Notes: generated from the sequence alone by a model not told the origin. A DNA stretch of 62,618 nt from Lachnospiraceae bacterium (GCA_021203145.1 JAJQBS010000115.1:15970-78587); one strand, 5' to 3'. Counted from the stretch's first letter, positions 1 to 10,117 are shown. Made by a program: numbers and translations.

Positions 1-658
1 AGTTAATATATTCATAAGGTATATCTGTCACATTCCCCGGCATATTTAGCTTCGCATTACCGCCGACACTTTGAAGTAATTTCCCTACACGATGCTCATT
101 TTTTTCATTGTCAAGTCTTTGATGTTCATTAGCGTCTATTTTTCCAAGATTTTCCAGACGATTCAAAGCCATATCAAAGCTGACATTGAATTCTGACATC
201 ATTCTTGCAATGTCCATCGCTGACAGGCTTCTATCAGAAAGATCGGTGAGTCTTGTATCAAAGAATCTATCCACTTCATCCGAAGGCATCAATAAACAGG
301 CCGCGAAATAATTTGCCTCCTGTTCTGTCGCATCAGTGCTTCTGCCTGAGATCGTGATGGCATCATCAATATAAGGAGGCTCACCACACATGTGTAAAAG
401 GACATGGCCTATCTCGTGAGCTAATGTAAATATTTCTCTTGAAAAGCGGCAGGATGAATTCGTAAATATCACAGTATCTCCATCCTTAATCATGGCAAAG
501 CCCAGATCTGCGGTCTCTCCTAATGGGTAACGAATCAACTTATATCCCATACGCTCACAGTCTTTAAACAAATCCATGATGCCAAAACGGCTGATTTTAC
601 ATTTTTCTCTGAAACCATCCGCTTCAATTCGAATTTCTCTTTTTCTATTTTCCTGCAC
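1..658 (-). CDS. ImmA/IrrE-type zinc metallopeptidase, 3' end cut by window start
   Basis: The minus-strand frame starts at a GTG at 656-658, 6 nt after an AGGAGG at about 662-668, and runs off the window with no stop. About 220 residues are visible. The key motif is HEIGHVLLHMCGE (HExxH zinc site) near residue 80, followed by EQEANYFAACLLMP, the usual third-ligand region of ImmA/IrrE (COG2856) peptidases. It starts 13 nt after the stop of the XRE regulator, so the two are co-transcribed. In known pairs such as ImmR/ImmA the peptidase cleaves the partner repressor and releases a mobile element or stress response. That role is inferred here. The GTG start is set by the RBS. Confidence 0.85.
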   Translation of the reverse strand, partial: MQENRKREIRIEADGFREKCKISRFGIMDLFKDCERMGYKLIRYPLGETADLGFAMIKDGDTVIFTNSSCRFSREIFTLAHEIGHVLLHMCGEPPYIDDAITISGRSTDATEQEANYFAACLLMPSDEVDRFFDTRLTDLSDRSLSAMDIARMMSEFNVSFDMALNRLENLGKIDANEHQRLDNEKNEHRVGKLLQSVGGNAKLNMPGNVTDIPYEYIN

Positions 659-671
659 GTAGTCCTCCTCT

Positions 672-1007
672 TTACTGCTCTATATCACTATCCAGTAATT
701 TCAAATACAGATGTTTGTTTGCATAAAACAAGTCCAGCATATCAAATATTTGTTTTGAAGAAGCGTTTTCTTCTCCCACTCTGTATGCGACAACCGGAGT
801 CTCATCCACAACTTTTGTAATATCATTGACGGTAATATCCAAAATCTTTGCAATTTTGGTCAGGATATCCAAAGTAATGTTATTGGTTCCATTTTCAATA
901 CGAGCATACTTTTGTCTGCTTACTCCAATCGCTTCCGCAAGCTGCTCCTGCGTAAGATTCCTTGCATTTCTCATAGCCCTGATGCGAGTTCCCAGCTTTT
1001 CGTTCAT
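672..1007 (-). CDS. XRE-family HTH transcriptional regulator
   Basis: A 111-residue protein with an N-terminal helix-turn-helix at about residues 5-60 (LTQEQLAEAIGVSRQKYARIE) and a short C-terminal tail. An ATG at 1011-1013 is also in frame, but GGAGGG directly abuts it. The next ATG at 1005-1007 has correct 6-nt spacing, so I chose it. It is the first gene of a pair with the ImmA/IrrE peptidase and is the likely repressor that the peptidase cleaves. The target genes are not visible. Confidence 0.85.
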   Translation of the reverse strand: MNEKLGTRIRAMRNARNLTQEQLAEAIGVSRQKYARIENGTNNITLDILTKIAKILDITVNDITKVVDETPVVAYRVGEENASSKQIFDMLDLFYANKHLYLKLLDSDIEQ

Positions 1008-1104
1008 GAGCATCCCTCCATTCCTGCCTATACTCTACCACATTATTCTGAAATGTCGATCAGGGAATGTTTTATTTTTATAACATTTTATGATTTACTA
1101 CAAA

Positions 1105-1129
1105 ATGAGCGGCTGAAACAGCCGCTCAT
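1105..1129 (-). terminator. Hairpin terminator between GH2 operon and XRE gene
   Basis: An 11-bp perfect stem (ATGAGCGGCTG) with an AAA loop lies 75 nt past the stop of the GH2 gene. On the minus strand it is followed by TTTTG, a short U-tract. It probably ends the glycosidase operon. Confidence 0.6.
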
Positions 1130-1202
1130 CTTCAATTTCCCCTTTATTTCCCCTTTCTTTATTTTTCTCTTCACTGCTCGTCTTTGTAAAGGAGCTGCCT
1201 TT

Positions 1203-3722
1203 TTATCCTTCTATCTCCAGCTCTCCCGTGAGTCCATCCTCGGTGCTCACTTTCACCTGAACAGCCTCCCCGGTGCCGGTCTTTCGAAGGATCAGAAGCG
1301 CCGTCGCACCCCAGGTGTCGGCGACTCCGTCGAGATAGTTGTAATCCGGCTTCGGATTACCGCTTCCGAATCCGGCCAAGACGGCTCCGCCGGAAACCTC
1401 TGCCTTCAGCCTGCTCTCAGCTCCGGTCGCCAGAGTGCCCGCGGCGTCGAGCAGCTGCACGTCAATGAACAGAAGCTCTTCCTTAGATTCGTCCATAGCG
1501 CAGCGTGGGGAATCCGCCACCAGGGTTTTCTCACAGGTAAGAGCCACCTGTGTCGGTGCCGCTGCGGTGTGAAGCTCAGCCTGTGCTGCAGCAGAGGATT
1601 TCAGGGTATCAGTTGCGTCCTCTTTTTTGTACACCACCGCCGTCACTGTCCCCGGCTCATAGGTGGTTTCGAAAAGAGTCCGATAGCCTGCGGCCTCTCC
1701 GCTCGGCTTCCTGCCGACGGATTTGCCGTTTACAAATAATTCCACTTCATCGCCGGGTGCGTAGGCCTCGATGATCACCGGCTTGCCCTCGCAGCCCTCC
1801 CAGGTCCAGGATGGGGTCGCGTCGCTGATGACCCAGGGAGTCTTGATCAGCGGCTCGCCGTAATGGCGCGGGTTCTGCACGGCGATGTACGGCTCTTTTC
1901 GGAGGCCGAAAACGCATTCTCTGTAATACGACGCCGGTCTTCTTCTGCCGGTGATATCAATATCACCGCAGTAGGCCAGCTGTGCCGGGAATTCTGCGCC
2001 GAATCCGCCTTCGCCCCAGTGATAAGCAGGGATACCGACGCCTGCTTCGCCGATATAATCCCAGCCGGTCCAGGTGAAGTCGCCGATGACGTGGGAAGCG
2101 TTTTTGATGATGCCCCAGTTTCTCGCGATGTCGGGCGGATAGGTCTCGCTGCCTACGATGACACGGTTCGGATAGTCCTTTGCGTCCCGCTCGTAGCGCG
2201 CGGTCATATAATTGTATCCGGCGACATCCAGATAAGCGCAGGCTTTTTCGAGCTTGTCGGAAATCGCGCGGTGGACGACGATGTCATTCATGCGGGTATC
2301 CATCATCGTCATAAAGTCGTTGACATTGCCGCCGGCAGCAGGTGCGTCCTCTCCATCAGCCGCATCTGCTGCCGCAGAGTCCTTCGCCAGATCTGCCATG
2401 ATCTCGCCGATCCGGTCTCCGGCCGCGAAGACGCCGTTGATTCCGGCGGTGGTATAGCGGGTGCCATCCAGCTCTTTGAACTTTTTGTTCATCTCGTAGC
2501 AGATTTTCGCGCCAGCATCGCTGCCGATCTCCGGAATCTCGTTGCCGATCGAATACAGCACAACGCAAGGGTGATTGTAGTCGCGGCGCACCATCGCCGT
2601 CACATCCTTCTCCCACCACTCCTGGAAATAAAGCGCATAGTCCAGATCGGATTTGGCACGGTTCCACATATCGGAAAACTCATCCATCACATAGATACCC
2701 ACCTCATCGCAGGCCTTCAGCATGGCCGGAGCCATCGGCTGATGGGAGGAACGTACCGCGTTAAATCCGGCTTCCTTCAGGATTTTCGCCTGGCGCAGAT
2801 GGAATTCTTCAAAGGTTGCGGCACCGAGCAGTCCGGAGTCGTGGTGTACACAGGCTCCGCGCAGCTTCACGCTCCTGCCGTTTACCCGAAGGCCGTGCTT
2901 CGCGTCCAGCTGCAGGGTGCGGATGCCGAAGGTTCCAGACTCGGAATCGACCACTTTATCCCCTGCTTTTAAGGCAATCTCGTACGTATAAAGCGCCGGA
3001 TTCTCATCCGACCAGAGCTGTGGATTGGCCACCGCAATTCTCTGAGAGAGTGTCCGCTCTTCCTGTCCGAACAGCATGACAGCGGCATGCTCTCTGGCAA
3101 CCTCCACTCCCGCTCCGCCGCGGATCACCGTCTCCAGCGTCAGATCTGCCGGCGCGGGACGCAGATTTTTCAGCTCGGAAGTAACCTTGATCACCGCGCA
3201 GCTGTCATCCGCAGATTCCGTCGTCACACGGACTCCCTCCGGCACCAGATAGGTCTGCTCCGACTCCAGCAGATATACGTCCCGGTAAATTCCGCTGCCG
3301 GAATACCAGCGGCTGTTTGTCATGCCGCTGTTGCGCACCTGCACACGGATCTCATTATCCTCACCATATTTGATCAGATCATTCAGCGGTACATAAAAGG
3401 TCGAATAGCCGAACATATTCTTTCCCGCCAGCTGGCTGTTTACATAAACCATCGCGTTCATATAGACGCCTTCAAATTTCAACATCAGAAGCTTCTCTTT
3501 CGCGCTCTCCGGTACGTGCAGGTTTTTCACGTAGCAGTAGATCCCGCCGTCCCGGAATCCGGTGTTTCCCATATTCGGGCTCTCTGCATAGGCGCGGCGC
3601 TCCAGCATCGCGTCATGCGGAAGTGTGACCTTTTGTGCGGTTTCCGGTACATTCCAGACCAGCGCGAACGAGTCCTTGTCCTCCCAGAACATCCAGTTTT
3701 CGTTCCATTTTGTTGCTTTCAT
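1203..3722 (-). CDS. Glycoside hydrolase family 2 (beta-galactosidase-like)
   Basis: An 839-residue cytoplasmic enzyme with no signal peptide. It has the GH2 order: N-terminal jelly-roll sugar-binding domain (about 1-180), Ig-like domain (180-285), TIM barrel (290-600), then a DUF4982-like Ig domain (FVNGKSVGRK) and a C-terminal beta domain. The acid/base is Glu395 in YSIGNEIPE and the nucleophile is Glu526 in VGSETYPPD. It is therefore a retaining exo-beta-glycosidase, galactosidase or glucuronidase-like; the exact sugar cannot be read. RBS AAGGGGGG precedes the ATG. An Ala/Asp-rich insert at about residues 445-468 interrupts the barrel. It is the last gene of the GH78-GH3-MBL-GH65-GH2 operon. 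Confidence 0.9.
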   Translation of the reverse strand: MKATKWNENWMFWEDKDSFALVWNVPETAQKVTLPHDAMLERRAYAESPNMGNTGFRDGGIYCYVKNLHVPESAKEKLLMLKFEGVYMNAMVYVNSQLAGKNMFGYSTFYVPLNDLIKYGEDNEIRVQVRNSGMTNSRWYSGSGIYRDVYLLESEQTYLVPEGVRVTTESADDSCAVIKVTSELKNLRPAPADLTLETVIRGGAGVEVAREHAAVMLFGQEERTLSQRIAVANPQLWSDENPALYTYEIALKAGDKVVDSESGTFGIRTLQLDAKHGLRVNGRSVKLRGACVHHDSGLLGAATFEEFHLRQAKILKEAGFNAVRSSHQPMAPAMLKACDEVGIYVMDEFSDMWNRAKSDLDYALYFQEWWEKDVTAMVRRDYNHPCVVLYSIGNEIPEIGSDAGAKICYEMNKKFKELDGTRYTTAGINGVFAAGDRIGEIMADLAKDSAAADAADGEDAPAAGGNVNDFMTMMDTRMNDIVVHRAISDKLEKACAYLDVAGYNYMTARYERDAKDYPNRVIVGSETYPPDIARNWGIIKNASHVIGDFTWTGWDYIGEAGVGIPAYHWGEGGFGAEFPAQLAYCGDIDITGRRRPASYYRECVFGLRKEPYIAVQNPRHYGEPLIKTPWVISDATPSWTWEGCEGKPVIIEAYAPGDEVELFVNGKSVGRKPSGEAAGYRTLFETTYEPGTVTAVVYKKEDATDTLKSSAAAQAELHTAAAPTQVALTCEKTLVADSPRCAMDESKEELLFIDVQLLDAAGTLATGAESRLKAEVSGGAVLAGFGSGNPKPDYNYLDGVADTWGATALLILRKTGTGEAVQVKVSTEDGLTGELEIEG

Positions 3723-3742
3723 ATGTTCCCCCCTTTAGCTAT

Positions 3743-4185
3743 TTATGAAATCCTGCTGCGTCCCGTTTCGCCCGGCTTCAGGAGCTGTCCCACGTGGTGA
3801 ATGACCACCGGCAGCACTTCCTCGTTCTCCACGTCCGCGCCAACCCGGATCTCCTCGTTCGAGAGTGTGACCTGATAGCTCTGTCCATGCCAGACGCAAT
3901 GGAAGCTCACTTCCTCCCACCAGGGGATGAAATGCGAGTCAAATTCCACATGCTTCCAACGGTCAGATCAAACGGTTCTCCGTCAATCGTCAGCTCGATC
4001 GCTATCATATCCGCCGCGTTTGGCAGCTCTGTCACTTCGTTTTCATCAAATTTGTTAAAGGTTCCCGCTACAAAGACCCCTCTGGTTTCCCGCAGATAGC
4101 GCTCCTCTGTCGCGCTGCGGATGCCGATATAGCCATTGCCGAGGCCATTGATTCCCACGCGCCAATTCCATGCATTGGGACTCAC
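3743..4185 (-). pseudogene. Glycoside hydrolase family 65 remnant (kojibiose/maltose phosphorylase type)
   Basis: Two minus-strand pieces of one family are joined out of frame. 4185 to 3907 carries LGNGYIGIRSATEERY...GVFVAGTFN...ELPNAADMIAIEL, the N-terminal region of GH65 phosphorylases. 3949 to 3743 carries the C-terminal beta-sandwich end (FHCVWHGQSYQVTL...GQLLKPGETG). Normal members have about 750 residues, so roughly 600 codons including the catalytic barrel are gone. The first frame starts with a GTG overlapping the MBL gene stop, which suggests former translational coupling. It is a dead gene inside a live operon. Confidence 0.8.
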
Positions 4186-5039
4186 TCACCCGCGCCGTAT
4201 ACCTTCATCAGTTCTTCTTTGAGGATGAAAATGCTGCCCTTCCCATACCGTACCCGGCACAATAATGGTGCCCTCGGATCCATATCTACAAACGGGTGAT
4301 TCAGCTTATCCTCAATTACAGCGGTTCCCGCAAAGACCGCGTTCACCAGGCCGATGTAGTCATCCAGATAGCTCTTCGCAATCGGATATCCGTTGTGGTT
4401 GGGCAACAGCCAGTCGTACTCATCGCTCAGACCTTTAAGCCGCTGCGCATTCTCGCGGAGATTCGTCAGACGCTCCCGCACCTCGTAGGGTGCGTCCGGA
4501 TTCATGGAATTGTCATACATCATCACCTGTGCAGCCTCAAAGTCGTCGCCGCAGAACAGCAGGTGTTCCTTGCGGTCCAGGAAAAACAGGGTGCTGTTGC
4601 AATGCGCCGGCTTCGCCTCCAGTACTTCAATCGTGCGATCGCCCAGCTCGATCTCATCCCCGTCTTTTAACAAAATCTTTTTATAGTCCGGATGCGGAAG
4701 TGCTTCGATTGGGAACGGTCCCGAGCCCGGCGTGGTGACGGACGGCTCATCCACCTTGTAATTCCAGTGCATCATGACTTCCTCAAACTCGCCATTTCCG
4801 GCCGCGTGATCGGGATGAAAATGGGTATTCACCACCAGGAGCGGTTTATCCGTCAGCTTCTCCACAAACGCGCGCAGGTTACCCACCGCATAGCCGGTGT
4901 CGATCAGCAGGGCTTTGTCCTCGCCCTCCAGCAGGTACATATTTTCCGACCCATTCATAAAATTCAGAAACCAGGTGCCTTCCTTCGCTTCCCAGGCTAC
5001 ATAATTTCCGAAAATCATCTCCAGAGGCATTTCGTCCAT
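4182..5039 (-). CDS. MBL-fold metallohydrolase
   Basis: A metallo-beta-lactamase-fold protein of about 285 residues. Zinc motifs are NTHFHPDHAAG (HxHxDH), KPAHCNST (third His), FCGDDF (bridging Asp) and LPNHNG (last His). The frame is open up to a GTG at 5150, but AAGGAG lies 8 nt before the ATG at 5037-5039 (MDEMPLEM), so I prefer that start. Related proteins are glyoxalase II-like or lactone and ester hydrolases; the substrate is not evident. Its place between GH3 and GH65/GH2 suggests work on a glycoside breakdown product. Confidence 0.8.
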   Translation of the reverse strand: MDEMPLEMIFGNYVAWEAKEGTWFLNFMNGSENMYLLEGEDKALLIDTGYAVGNLRAFVEKLTDKPLLVVNTHFHPDHAAGNGEFEEVMMHWNYKVDEPSVTTPGSGPFPIEALPHPDYKKILLKDGDEIELGDRTIEVLEAKPAHCNSTLFFLDRKEHLLFCGDDFEAAQVMMYDNSMNPDAPYEVRERLTNLRENAQRLKGLSDEYDWLLPNHNGYPIAKSYLDDYIGLVNAVFAGTAVIEDKLNHPFVDMDPRAPLLCRVRYGKGSIFILKEELMKVYGAGE

Positions 5040-5178
5040 TTCCTTACTCTCCTTATCCGCCGACTGCTCAGACATCCGCCAGCCCCGCCATTGTACGGTC
5101 CGATCCGTGTCCTCGCAGCCGTTGTTTTCTTTGAATATACGCTTGTTCACAGTCAGCGCAGGCTCTCACAGCATCTAT

Positions 5179-6888
5179 TCAGAACCTCGCGCCCCAGATC
5201 CCGCAGAACGGATCTACCGGGTTGACGCCCTTGAATTCTGACCGGCCCATGATCTTTTCTACGACCTCGTCGATTACTTCCTCATTCGGCGTGTAAGCGT
5301 TGATAAAGGTCTTCACCATCGGCGCGTCCACCAGATGATACGGGTTCGCGATAGAAATAAACATCGCAGGTACGTCATTCAAAAACCACGGTGCGTCCGC
5401 AGCCATCAGATGTACCCAGTCAATCCGGCGCACGGACTGGTTGCTGGCCGTATCAATGCAGGCCACATAGACTGCCAGGTCAAATTTGCTCTTGATATCC
5501 TCGACGCCGCCTTCAAACATTTCATAGAAGTCCAGGTTGCTGTAATCAAAAAGGGATACCTCAAAGCCTTCCTTTTCCAGCTTCGCCTTGATGCTGCCGG
5601 AAGCGCCCTCGCCGTCCTTAAATCCGCCGCCCACGCGATCCTCCAGCAGGTACAGACGGATTTTCTTATATTTCTCCGGAGAGATCGGCAGCAGGGACTG
5701 CGTATCCTTCACCAGAGTCACGGCCTCGTCGGCGCATTCTCTGGTCTGCTGTTTGTGCTCTTCGCATCCTACGACCGAGAGTGCTTCCTCGCCCGGCACC
5801 AGAGTCCCGGCCGCTTTCTTTGCAGGAAGTCCCATCGCCGCCTTCATCGCCAGTGTCCTGGTCACAGCCTCATCTACGCGCTCCCAGGTCAGGCGGCCAT
5901 CCGCCAGCGCGTCACGGACAAACTGATAATCCTCACGGATGTCCTTGTTAAACAGGATCATGTCGCAGCCGGAAGCAATCGCTGTCGGTACAGCCTCACG
6001 TCTCGCCATCGGGGTGTTAAAGCCGATCATCGGCGTCGCGTCTGTCACAATCATTCCATTATAGCCCAGCTTTCCTCTCAGCAGCCCCTGCAGGATCTCT
6101 TTGGAAAGAGTCGCCGGAAGAATCTGCTCATCGGTCAGATCCGGATTGAAGAAGCGGCTGTATGCCGGCTGTAAAATATGGCCGACCATGATGGAAAGCG
6201 TCCCCGCGTCCACAACCGACTGCCAGATCTTGCCATAGGTCTCGTCCCATTTCTCCACGGACAGGCTGTTGACAGACGCCACCAGATGCTGGTCTCTCTC
6301 ATCCACGCCGTCGCCCGGGAAATGCTTCACGGCTGCCGCTACGCCGTTGTCTCTTAAGCCTCTCAGCTGTTCCTTCACAAAGGAAATAATCCGCTCCTGG
6401 TTGGTTCCGAAGGTACGCACATTGGTGATCGGATTGCGGTAATTCAGGTCCAGGTCACAGATCGGGGAAAATGCCCAGTTGCATCCTACCGCCTGCGCTT
6501 CTTTACCCGCGATCGCCCCCAGGCGATACGCGTTGACCGGGTTGTCCGTAGCTGCCACGCCCATCGGACGCGAGAAATAGGTGCCGTCCGCGCAGATGCC
6601 GTTGCCGCCGGACTCCAGGTTCGCGCCAAACAACAGCGGGATTCTGGATGTATTCTGGATCAGCGCGTGCGTCTTCTGCACCTCCGCCGCCGGCATCGGG
6701 CGATACAGCATGGCGCCCGGCTTGAATTCCTCCACAAATCCCTTCAGGAATTCCGGATCCGTATTTCCTCCGATCGGGCAGAACAGCTGGCCGATCTTTT
6801 CCTCCTCTGTCATGGAAGCGAGGGTCTCCTCAACCCACTTTACACCTTCCTCATCCAGGAAAAATGGGTTTGCCTTTAAATTAATCAT
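5179..6888 (-). CDS. Glycoside hydrolase family 3, NagZ-like
   Basis: 569 residues, cytoplasmic. The N-terminal GH3 barrel contains KHFPGDGVDERDQH (about residues 186-200), the NagZ-type motif whose His/Asp acts as acid/base. The putative nucleophile Asp is in IVTDATP near residue 281. A GH3 C-terminal alpha/beta sandwich follows. This combination fits beta-N-acetylhexosaminidase or other NagZ-branch beta-glycosidases better than classical beta-glucosidases. GGAGG precedes the ATG. It sits 121 nt downstream of the GH78 gene, so it is probably in the same operon. Confidence 0.87.
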   Translation of the reverse strand: MINLKANPFFLDEEGVKWVEETLASMTEEEKIGQLFCPIGGNTDPEFLKGFVEEFKPGAMLYRPMPAAEVQKTHALIQNTSRIPLLFGANLESGGNGICADGTYFSRPMGVAATDNPVNAYRLGAIAGKEAQAVGCNWAFSPICDLDLNYRNPITNVRTFGTNQERIISFVKEQLRGLRDNGVAAAVKHFPGDGVDERDQHLVASVNSLSVEKWDETYGKIWQSVVDAGTLSIMVGHILQPAYSRFFNPDLTDEQILPATLSKEILQGLLRGKLGYNGMIVTDATPMIGFNTPMARREAVPTAIASGCDMILFNKDIREDYQFVRDALADGRLTWERVDEAVTRTLAMKAAMGLPAKKAAGTLVPGEEALSVVGCEEHKQQTRECADEAVTLVKDTQSLLPISPEKYKKIRLYLLEDRVGGGFKDGEGASGSIKAKLEKEGFEVSLFDYSNLDFYEMFEGGVEDIKSKFDLAVYVACIDTASNQSVRRIDWVHLMAADAPWFLNDVPAMFISIANPYHLVDAPMVKTFINAYTPNEEVIDEVVEKIMGRSEFKGVNPVDPFCGIWGARF

Positions 6889-7009
6889 TGTTTTTTCCTC
6901 CTGCGTCTAAAGTTTATATGATAAATCTTAATGGTTCCTTTTTTGCTGACCTTCTCTGACTACAGCATTTCTGTCAAAGACGGCATGTCTTGTCATAACA
7001 ACGCAGCTA

Positions 7010-10000
7010 TTAAGCCGGTACCACGACCAGCTCCGTGATTTCCTTAATCGCCGTCTCCAGCGCTGCCGGTTCAAACGGCAGGAAGCCCATATGGGAGAGT
7101 GCTTCGAGTGAGTTTGCCGCCATCTCCGGGTTGCCGGACATCGCGATGCCCGCCAGGGCCGGTGTGTATTTCCCTAAAATGCCGATCGCATTCGGATCCT
7201 GGGCGAGTCTGCCAAGGGTCGTCTGGCGTGTGTACGGTTTCCGATAATCTACCGTCGGCTGATAGAGGAAATCATAAGCGCCTGCTGTGAGAACCATCTT
7301 CCCGTCCGCATTTACGCTGATGCCAGCTCCATTTGCAGCTGTGCAGGTTCCGGCCGCAGCTGCATTGCCTGTCTCAAAGTTTGCTGCAGAATCCACGCCC
7401 TGGCGGGTATTAGCTCCATCTGCTGCCGATGCCGCCCCGGCATCATATCCCGGCAGCTCCACCTCCGCCTCGCAGTTGAACGGAATTTCCAGATGTACCT
7501 TCAACCTTCCGTCCGCGCAGATCTCCCAGTTGCTCACATATTTTCCGTTCACGGAGTCGTAGGTGCAGTCCACCTTCGGGATGCGGATGTCCGGATGCGG
7601 TGCAAGGATGGCGCTCTTGAAACCAGGCGTCAGCGGACGGATGCCCGCCACGTACGCATAGACAAATTCCATGACAGAGCCGTAGGAGTAGTGGTTCAGG
7701 GAATTCATGCCCGTGTCGCTGATCGTGCCGTCTTCAAATACAGAATTCCAGCGCTCCCAGATGGTCGTCGCGCCCAGGTTGACGCTGTAGAGCCAGCTCG
7801 GGAAGCCCTCTTTTAATAAGAAGTCATAGGCCAGCTCCACCATGCCCGCCTCCGCGAGTACGGTGCACAGAAGCGGCGCTCCCACAAAGCCGCCCTTGAT
7901 CTGATTCAGATCCTGCTGCAGCCTTGCCCGGAACTGCGCCTTCAGTTTTTCGCGATCCTGCCCCAGTCCAAACTTCATCGCGATCACAGCGGCACTCTGG
8001 GTATTGATTGCAAGCCTTCCGCTCGGCGTAAAGAATTCATTGTAAATCGCCGCCTCGATCTTTTCCTCCAGATCGCCGTAGTGCGCCGCGTCCTCCGTCT
8101 TTCCCAGTACCTCGGCCATCTCGCGCACCATCTGTGTGGAACGGTAATAATACAGCGTAGATACGTAGGTGTCGTCCGTGCTGCCCTTGAAGCTGCTCGG
8201 CGTCGGGCCGTCCAGTGCCAGCCAGTCGCCAAAGGTATCCATAAAATCAAACAGATAGGTGCGTCCCCGCTTCGCGTCCTGGCGGTCGATGTAATCCACC
8301 CAGCCCTTCATCATCGGATAGCAGTATTCCAGTTCCTTTTTATCGCCATAATAGGTGTACATCGTATACGGAAGGAAGGTCGCGATGTCGCCCCAGACGC
8401 TGCCCGCCGTCTCCTGATGTCCCATGTTCGGAAGGAAATTCGGCATGCCGCCGCTCAAATACTCCTGCTCATCCTTCAAATCCTTGATGAACTTATGGAA
8501 AAACGCTCTCGTATCCATGTGGTAGCTCGCGGTCGGCGCGAATACCTGCGCGTCGCCCGTCCAGCCAAGACGCTCGCTTCTCTGCGGGCAGTCGGTCGGC
8601 ATGTCGATAAAATTGGACTTCAGGCCCCACACGGTATTTTCATACAGACGGTTGATTTTTTCATTGCTCGTCGTGATAAAGCCCGTCCTGCGGATATCCG
8701 AATAAAGTACACGGCCGATGAAATCCTCCGCCTTCAGTTCGCCCACCCAGCCGGTCACACGGATATAGCGGAATCCAAAGAAAGTAAAGTGCGGGCGCAC
8801 GGTCTCTTTCCTGCCGTCCGACACATAGATAAACCGGGACTGCGCGTCACGGTAATTGCCATTGTAGAAATTCCCCTTCTGCAGAATCTCACCGCAGTCC
8901 AGAACCACCTTCGTCCCGGCCGGAAGCTCCGCCTTAAATTCCACAAACCCGGCGAAGTTCTGACCAAAGTCGAGCACCGTCTCCCCGGCCGGCGTCTGAA
9001 TCACCTCTTTAACCGGGATTGATTCCTTCACCAGCACCGGGATACTGATGCGATCCATCAGGTGGGATTTCACAAGGTTCTTCGTCCCCTCATCAGCGGT
9101 CGGATCAGTGAGCACCTCTACAGGCTTTTTCGGGTTCCCGTCCTGCTTCCTCGCACACAATGCATCAGAATTGGCAACCGCACCCTGTGGGGAGGCGCTA
9201 CCCGCCTTCCACAGCTGACGGTTCAGCGTTTCTCCCAGATAGATGCCGGAATCCTCGATATCCGAGCCATAGTATTCCCAGCTGCCGTCCGTCGCGATCA
9301 CCTCGTCTGTACCGTCCGCGTACTCAACATGCAGCTCCGCGATCGCTGCCATGCGGTCGCCGTAATTGTTCGCCTGAAGTGCCAGACCGAAGACCGACAT
9401 GTACCAACCCTTTCCAAGCATAATCTCCAGGGTATTTTCCGCCTTCAGGCACTCCTCCACAGGGAAGGTGATGACCTGAATATTCGTCTCATAATTATTG
9501 ACATAAGGCGTCAGATATTCCTCTCCCAGCTTCTCTCCATTTAAATATGCTTCAAACATGCCCACGCCGGAAATATAAAGCCGCGCACGGGCCACCTCTC
9601 CCTTAAGCGAAAAGCTCTTTGTCATAACCGGGTGGAACGTGTCTTCCTTCTGTGCGGCAATCCAGTCAGCCGTCCACGGCTCGTCCATCTTGCCCGTCTC
9701 AAAGGTCTGCGTCTCGCTCACTGCTTCATCCCCGGCGTCTCCGGTCACGCAGACACGATAATAATATATCATCCGCGGAGTCAGATCCAGCTCCAGATCT
9801 TCCAGGTACTCCCCTCCCTGCTCCACCGACGAGCCCTCTACCCTGTAAAGGATGTCATCCTCCTCAAAATCAGCGCTTGTGCTCACCTCAATGACTGCGT
9901 TTGTCTGTTTTTTGCTCACGGTATCGCAGACATTCCAGGAGCAGGTAAGCCCCTCCATGCAATACCCCAATGGATTTTCAATACCATTGATTCTGACATT

Positions 10001-10012
10001 TGTAATCTTCAT
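7010..10012 (-). CDS. Alpha-L-rhamnosidase, glycoside hydrolase family 78
   Basis: About 1,000 residues, no signal peptide. The first domain (VRINGIENPLGY) and jelly-roll domains precede an (alpha/alpha)6 barrel with MPTDCPQRSERLGWTGD near residues 470-487, the GH78 active-site stretch, and NSLNHYSYGSV further on. It releases terminal L-rhamnose by inversion. The frame opens at 10057, but GTGAGGAT lies just before the ATG at 10010-10012, which matches the family N-terminus. An Ala/Gly-rich insert at about residues 857-897 interrupts the C-terminal beta-sandwich. It is the first gene of the operon, facing AraC. Confidence 0.92.
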   Translation of the reverse strand: MKITNVRINGIENPLGYCMEGLTCSWNVCDTVSKKQTNAVIEVSTSADFEEDDILYRVEGSSVEQGGEYLEDLELDLTPRMIYYYRVCVTGDAGDEAVSETQTFETGKMDEPWTADWIAAQKEDTFHPVMTKSFSLKGEVARARLYISGVGMFEAYLNGEKLGEEYLTPYVNNYETNIQVITFPVEECLKAENTLEIMLGKGWYMSVFGLALQANNYGDRMAAIAELHVEYADGTDEVIATDGSWEYYGSDIEDSGIYLGETLNRQLWKAGSASPQGAVANSDALCARKQDGNPKKPVEVLTDPTADEGTKNLVKSHLMDRISIPVLVKESIPVKEVIQTPAGETVLDFGQNFAGFVEFKAELPAGTKVVLDCGEILQKGNFYNGNYRDAQSRFIYVSDGRKETVRPHFTFFGFRYIRVTGWVGELKAEDFIGRVLYSDIRRTGFITTSNEKINRLYENTVWGLKSNFIDMPTDCPQRSERLGWTGDAQVFAPTASYHMDTRAFFHKFIKDLKDEQEYLSGGMPNFLPNMGHQETAGSVWGDIATFLPYTMYTYYGDKKELEYCYPMMKGWVDYIDRQDAKRGRTYLFDFMDTFGDWLALDGPTPSSFKGSTDDTYVSTLYYYRSTQMVREMAEVLGKTEDAAHYGDLEEKIEAAIYNEFFTPSGRLAINTQSAAVIAMKFGLGQDREKLKAQFRARLQQDLNQIKGGFVGAPLLCTVLAEAGMVELAYDFLLKEGFPSWLYSVNLGATTIWERWNSVFEDGTISDTGMNSLNHYSYGSVMEFVYAYVAGIRPLTPGFKSAILAPHPDIRIPKVDCTYDSVNGKYVSNWEICADGRLKVHLEIPFNCEAEVELPGYDAGAASAADGANTRQGVDSAANFETGNAAAAGTCTAANGAGISVNADGKMVLTAGAYDFLYQPTVDYRKPYTRQTTLGRLAQDPNAIGILGKYTPALAGIAMSGNPEMAANSLEALSHMGFLPFEPAALETAIKEITELVVVPA

Positions 10013-10088
10013 AGCTATCCTCACTTTCCATTCAATAGCAGGCGGCAAAATTTTCACCGTTTGCCAGAAGCTTGCTACAGTAAATCTG

Positions 10089-10117
10089 ATAGTGTCAGTT
10101 TAGTGAAGATCTGTCAA
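10089..10117 (-). promoter_or_regulatory. Promoter of the GH78 operon
   Basis: On the minus strand, TTGACA (10117-10112) is followed after 17 nt by CACTAT (10094-10089), leaving a leader of about 70 nt before the GH78 start. The -35 is perfect and the -10 weak, as expected for an activator-dependent promoter facing an AraC-family gene. Confidence 0.55.
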
